From Clostridiales bacterium (GTDB lineage: Bacteria; Bacillota; Clostridia; Lachnospirales; Lachnospiraceae), in assembly GCA_021202925.1 (NCBI GenBank), contig JAJQCD010000014.1, forward strand, positions 150,159 through 214,158: a stretch of DNA of 64,000 bases, given 5' to 3'. Within the stretch, counting starts at the first letter, position 1; the number at the start of each line of letters is the position of its first letter. The notes beneath the pieces are model-generated. The model had not been told where the DNA came from. It saw only the letters and a program-made list of their open reading frames with translations, and did not search any database. The translations under genes were made by a program, and so were the position numbers. Shown piece by piece: positions 61,450-64,000 of the stretch.

Positions 61450-62565
61450 CTATCTCTCCAATACTCCGGCCACTTCTTCCAGATACTGCCGGATGGGAAG
61501 ATGCTGAGGACAACGTTTTTCACATTTTTCGCATTTCAGACAATCAGAGGCTTTGCCATGCGTCTGTGCCAGATTTCCATAATAGGTCCCGGCAACCATT
61601 CCCTGTCTGGCTCCAAATCGTTTCAGATTATTATAGATCGCAAAATAATCCGGAATGGCGATCTTCATCGGACAGTCATCCACACAATATCGACAGGCCG
61701 TGCAGGGAATGGTAACCGCCGCGCGGATCACCTCCGCGGCCTGCTCTACAATAGACATTTCCTGCTTATTCAACGGATGGAATGACTCCATATAACCGAC
61801 ATTATCCTCCATCTGTTCCTGGCTGCTCATACCGGAAAGCACAATCATCACATTGGCCGGACTTGCTGCGAAACGAATTGCCCACGAAGCAACCGACATC
61901 CCCGGCGCGTAATCCTGATAGAGTTTTACTGCCTCCTGCGGAACATCCACCAGACTGCCGCCCTTAATCGGTTCCATGACAATCACCGGCTTGTGATGCT
62001 TTAACGCCACCTCGTAGCATTTTCTGGATTCTATAGTCGGATCTTCCCAGTCCAGATAATTAAGCTGCAGTTGTACATATTCCATCTCCGGGTGCTTTGT
62101 CAGGATCTCCTCCAGAAGCGCCGCCTTGTCATGATAGGAAAGACCAATGTGTTTCACTTTCCCCTGCTCTTTCAGCTTCTGGATAAAAGCAAAGGCATGC
62201 TGCTCCTGTGCCTGCTGATAGGACGGCGCACCAAGACCATGGAGCCAGTAGTAGTCCACATATTCCACTCCCAACCGCTCCAGCTGTGCGTCAAAGAAAG
62301 GCTGAAAATCCTCCTCACCTTTTAACATAAAAAGCGACAGCTTATCGGTAATCGTATAGGAATCGCGGGGATAACGTTTTGCCACCGCCTCCCGAAAAGC
62401 CACCTCACTCTGTCCTCTGTGATAGGGCGCCGCCGTATCAAAATAAGTAAATCCTCTTTCCATGAACATATCGACCATTCTTTTTACCGCATCGATATCT
62501 ATACTGGCATAGTCATCCGGATTAATAAGAGGCAATCTCATAAGTCCAAAACCAAGTTTCTTCAT
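61450..62565 (-). CDS. Aldo/keto reductase with C-terminal ferredoxin domain
   Basis: 371 aa. The AKR barrel begins KKLGFGLMRLPL and carries the catalytic residues in FDTAAPYHRGQSE near residue 42, with HGLGAPSYQ near 110 and GLSYHDKAALLE near 152. From about 290, CTACRYCVDDCPMKI and CLKCEKCEKRCP are two 4Fe-4S cluster motifs. This fusion is common in strict anaerobes; the substrate is unknown. AAGGAG precedes the ATG. It is divergent from the LysR gene that probably controls it. Confidence 0.9.
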   Translation of the reverse strand: MKKLGFGLMRLPLINPDDYASIDIDAVKRMVDMFMERGFTYFDTAAPYHRGQSEVAFREAVAKRYPRDSYTITDKLSLFMLKGEEDFQPFFDAQLERLGVEYVDYYWLHGLGAPSYQQAQEQHAFAFIQKLKEQGKVKHIGLSYHDKAALLEEILTKHPEMEYVQLQLNYLDWEDPTIESRKCYEVALKHHKPVIVMEPIKGGSLVDVPQEAVKLYQDYAPGMSVASWAIRFAASPANVMIVLSGMSSQEQMEDNVGYMESFHPLNKQEMSIVEQAAEVIRAAVTIPCTACRYCVDDCPMKIAIPDYFAIYNNLKRFGARQGMVAGTYYGNLAQTHGKASDCLKCEKCEKRCPQHLPIRQYLEEVAGVLER

Positions 62566-62664
62566 AATCTCACTTCTCCTTATCTCACATCACGTTGTTC
62601 GTTTCACCGAAGGATACCTTCCGGTTATTTGCCGATTGTATCCTTTTATTTTACTCCTTTTTTC

Positions 62665-62693
62665 TTGATACAGAAGTATCAATGTGTTATCAT
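62665..62693 (+). promoter_or_regulatory. LysR-gene promoter containing a perfect palindrome
   Basis: TTGATA (62665-62670), 17 bases and TATCAT (62688-62693). TTGATAC-AGAA-GTATCAA (62665-62682) covers the -35 box and fits the T-N11-A LysR-box rule, so the regulator probably represses its own gene and acts on the divergent reductase gene. Confidence 0.75.
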
Positions 62694-62727
62694 GGTATAA
62701 AGGATAAACTTTATACAGGAGGTCTTC

Positions 62728-63654
62728 ATGTACAATCATCAGCTTGATGCTTTTATTCGAACAGCAGATATGGGAAGCTTCGGCAAAGCGGCACAATCCA
62801 TGTATATTTCCGCTCCTGCTCTGATTCAGCAGATTAATTTACTGGAAGACCGATGCGGATTTAAACTGTTTATCCGTTCCAACCATGGGGTAAAGCTCAC
62901 CCCGGCCGGGAAATCTCTCTGCGAAGATGCCAGAACCATCATCCGGCTTTCCAAAGACGCCTTAAACAAAGCATCACGATTAGCCGTGCAGGCCGAAACT
63001 ACGGTGCGCATCGGAACTTCGCTTCTCTATAAATGCCGGCTTCTGCCGGAGATCTGGGCAAAAATCAGTGAAGAACATCCTGAATTAAGAATTGAAATTC
63101 TGCCTATGGCGGAATATCAGAACAGAGGGACGACATTTTCTTCCTTAGGCGTCGATTTTGATTTGTTTGAAGCTGTTTACGGGTCCAAAGGATGGAAGGG
63201 AAACTGCAGGTTTCTAAAGCTTTCCGAGGTTTCCATCTGCTGCGCGGTCTCCAGAAAACATCGCCTTGCAAAGTCAGAAAAATTATCCCTGCAGGACTTA
63301 AACGGAGAGTATCTGGTCATGCCGATTGAAGGAGTATCGGAAGAACTGGACAATTTTCGCGCAGAGATTACAGAAAAGTTTCCAACCATACAGATCATTG
63401 ATTCCAGTTATTACGGCGTGGACACCTTTACCCTGTGTGAAGTAAATCCCTATGTCCTGATTACACAGCCGGTTTATGCTGATATCCACACCAATCTGGT
63501 CACAATTCCACTGGAAACCGATTATACCATGCCCTATGGACTGGTTTATGCGAATGATCCTACGATAGCAACTCAAAAATTTATACAGGCGGCTTTATCT
63601 GCCATGCCGGATTATCGCGACAGCGATGGTTACAGATATGGATGCGATCGTTGA
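62728..63654 (+). CDS. LysR-family transcriptional regulator
   Basis: 308 aa. The winged helix is at residues 1-60 (MYNHQLDAFIRTADMGSFGKAAQSMYISAPALIQQINLLEDRCG in sequence), followed by VKLTPAGKSL. The effector domain starts near 90 (VRIGTSLLYKCRLLPEIW). AGGAGG lies five bases before the ATG. The ligand is unknown. It is divergent from the aldo/keto reductase gene and ends at a good terminator. Confidence 0.9.
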   Translation: MYNHQLDAFIRTADMGSFGKAAQSMYISAPALIQQINLLEDRCGFKLFIRSNHGVKLTPAGKSLCEDARTIIRLSKDALNKASRLAVQAETTVRIGTSLLYKCRLLPEIWAKISEEHPELRIEILPMAEYQNRGTTFSSLGVDFDLFEAVYGSKGWKGNCRFLKLSEVSICCAVSRKHRLAKSEKLSLQDLNGEYLVMPIEGVSEELDNFRAEITEKFPTIQIIDSSYYGVDTFTLCEVNPYVLITQPVYADIHTNLVTIPLETDYTMPYGLVYANDPTIATQKFIQAALSAMPDYRDSDGYRYGCDR

Positions 63655-63744
63655 TGCCGAGGCAATCGCTGCCACTACGCAGATCATCGCATCCGGATGT
63701 CCCCGGAATCGGGCGTGGGAACGAATCCCCCTGAACGATTCCGG

Positions 63745-63780
63745 ACAAGGCGCCTGACTCATATCAGACGCCTTGTTTTT
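63745..63780 (+). terminator. Terminator of the LysR gene
   Basis: ACAAGGCG pairs with CGCCTTGT, enclosing CTGA/TCAG, then TTTTT. It starts 90 bases past the stop codon. Confidence 0.88.
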
Positions 63781-63800
63781 GCCATGCTTTTTGGCAACTG

Positions 63801-64000
63801 TCAAATTGCATTGCCCGTATATTTATCATAGTCAACCTCAATCTGATCCTGTAAAATCCGAAACGCCAGTTCCATCTGCGGACTGATCCACCTGTTTTTG
63901 TGAAACACAATGACCCCTGGATATGGTTTGTCATCCAATTCTGTCTCCAACCGGAGCAGGGAACCGTTTTTTAATTCTTCTTCCACAGAAAACTGCGGTA
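63801..64000 (-). CDS. LysR-family regulator, 3' end only
   Basis: The last 65 codons of a gene that enters from the right edge. The reading PQFSVEEELKNGSLLRLE followed by VIVFHKNRWISPQMELAFRILQDQ is the end of a LysR effector-binding domain. The gene stops at 63801, 20 bases from the terminator of the other LysR gene, so the two converge. Confidence 0.75.
   Translation of the reverse strand, partial: PQFSVEEELKNGSLLRLETELDDKPYPGVIVFHKNRWISPQMELAFRILQDQIEVDYDKYTGNAI

Noticed and set aside
1-64000. CRISPR arrays, prophage or integrative-element modules
   Set aside because: No regularly spaced repeats, integrase, transposase, relaxase or phage structural genes are visible anywhere in the window.

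Overview
The window looks like a chromosomal segment of an anaerobic Firmicute, most likely a Lachnospiraceae-type gut Clostridium. The evidence is a moderate GC content, AGGAGG ribosome binding sites, the rsmI-trmN6-ricT-holB gene order, a CwlD-type amidase, a Tp47-like surface protein, a DUF554 protein and many ABC cassettes. I see no rRNA operon, CRISPR array, prophage or complete insertion sequence. Most genes lie on the minus strand.

Layout. 1-2.2 kb: 5' part of a secreted Tp47-like protein with a long leader, then a DUF4143 ATPase. 2.3-7.5 kb: housekeeping run (PLP decarboxylase, holB, ricT, trmN6, rsmI). 7.5-9.8 kb: a 75-aa conserved protein, a membrane protein with a sigma-region-2-like cytoplasmic domain, and tRNA-Val(GAC). 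9.9-22.5 kb: a divergent catabolic locus. Its leftward arm carries btpA, a DctPQM TRAP transporter, an Ldh2-type dehydrogenase, a dihydroorotase-like amidohydrolase and an M20 carbamoylase. Its rightward arm carries an Rpe-like epimerase, UlaE, UlaF/AraD, an FGGY kinase, a DeoR repressor and a STAS-like small protein. The locus merges parts of the E. coli yia, sgc and all (allantoin) systems. 22.7-31.4 kb: tsaC, sbcDC, cwlD, a 37-aa membrane peptide and an M20 amidohydrolase. 31.5-36.5 kb: metNIQ, a DUF554 protein and a strongly expressed PfkB kinase.

36.6-50.9 kb: FliB-like and GNAT proteins, then a dipeptide ABC operon whose first permease gene carries an in-frame TAG. Next come queT-queF under a preQ1 riboswitch. 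A second nickel/peptide-type ABC operon follows, led by a SAM methyltransferase and preceded by a 200-nt structured leader that ends in an intrinsic terminator. 51.2-54.6 kb: a small variable island with two DUF4143 ATPases, a HEPN-protein remnant, tandem hairpins, and repeats that read as a filled and an empty site for one ATPase gene. 54.6-59.3 kb: trehalose locus (treC, treP, three operators, treR). 59.3-64 kb: PF03773 permease, DUF362 lipoprotein, ferredoxin-type aldo/keto reductase, a LysR regulator with a perfect palindrome at its promoter, and the end of another LysR gene.

The strongest candidates for something undescribed are the leader of the methyltransferase/ABC operon, the hybrid catabolic locus with its degenerate amidohydrolase, and the ATPase filled/empty-site pair.
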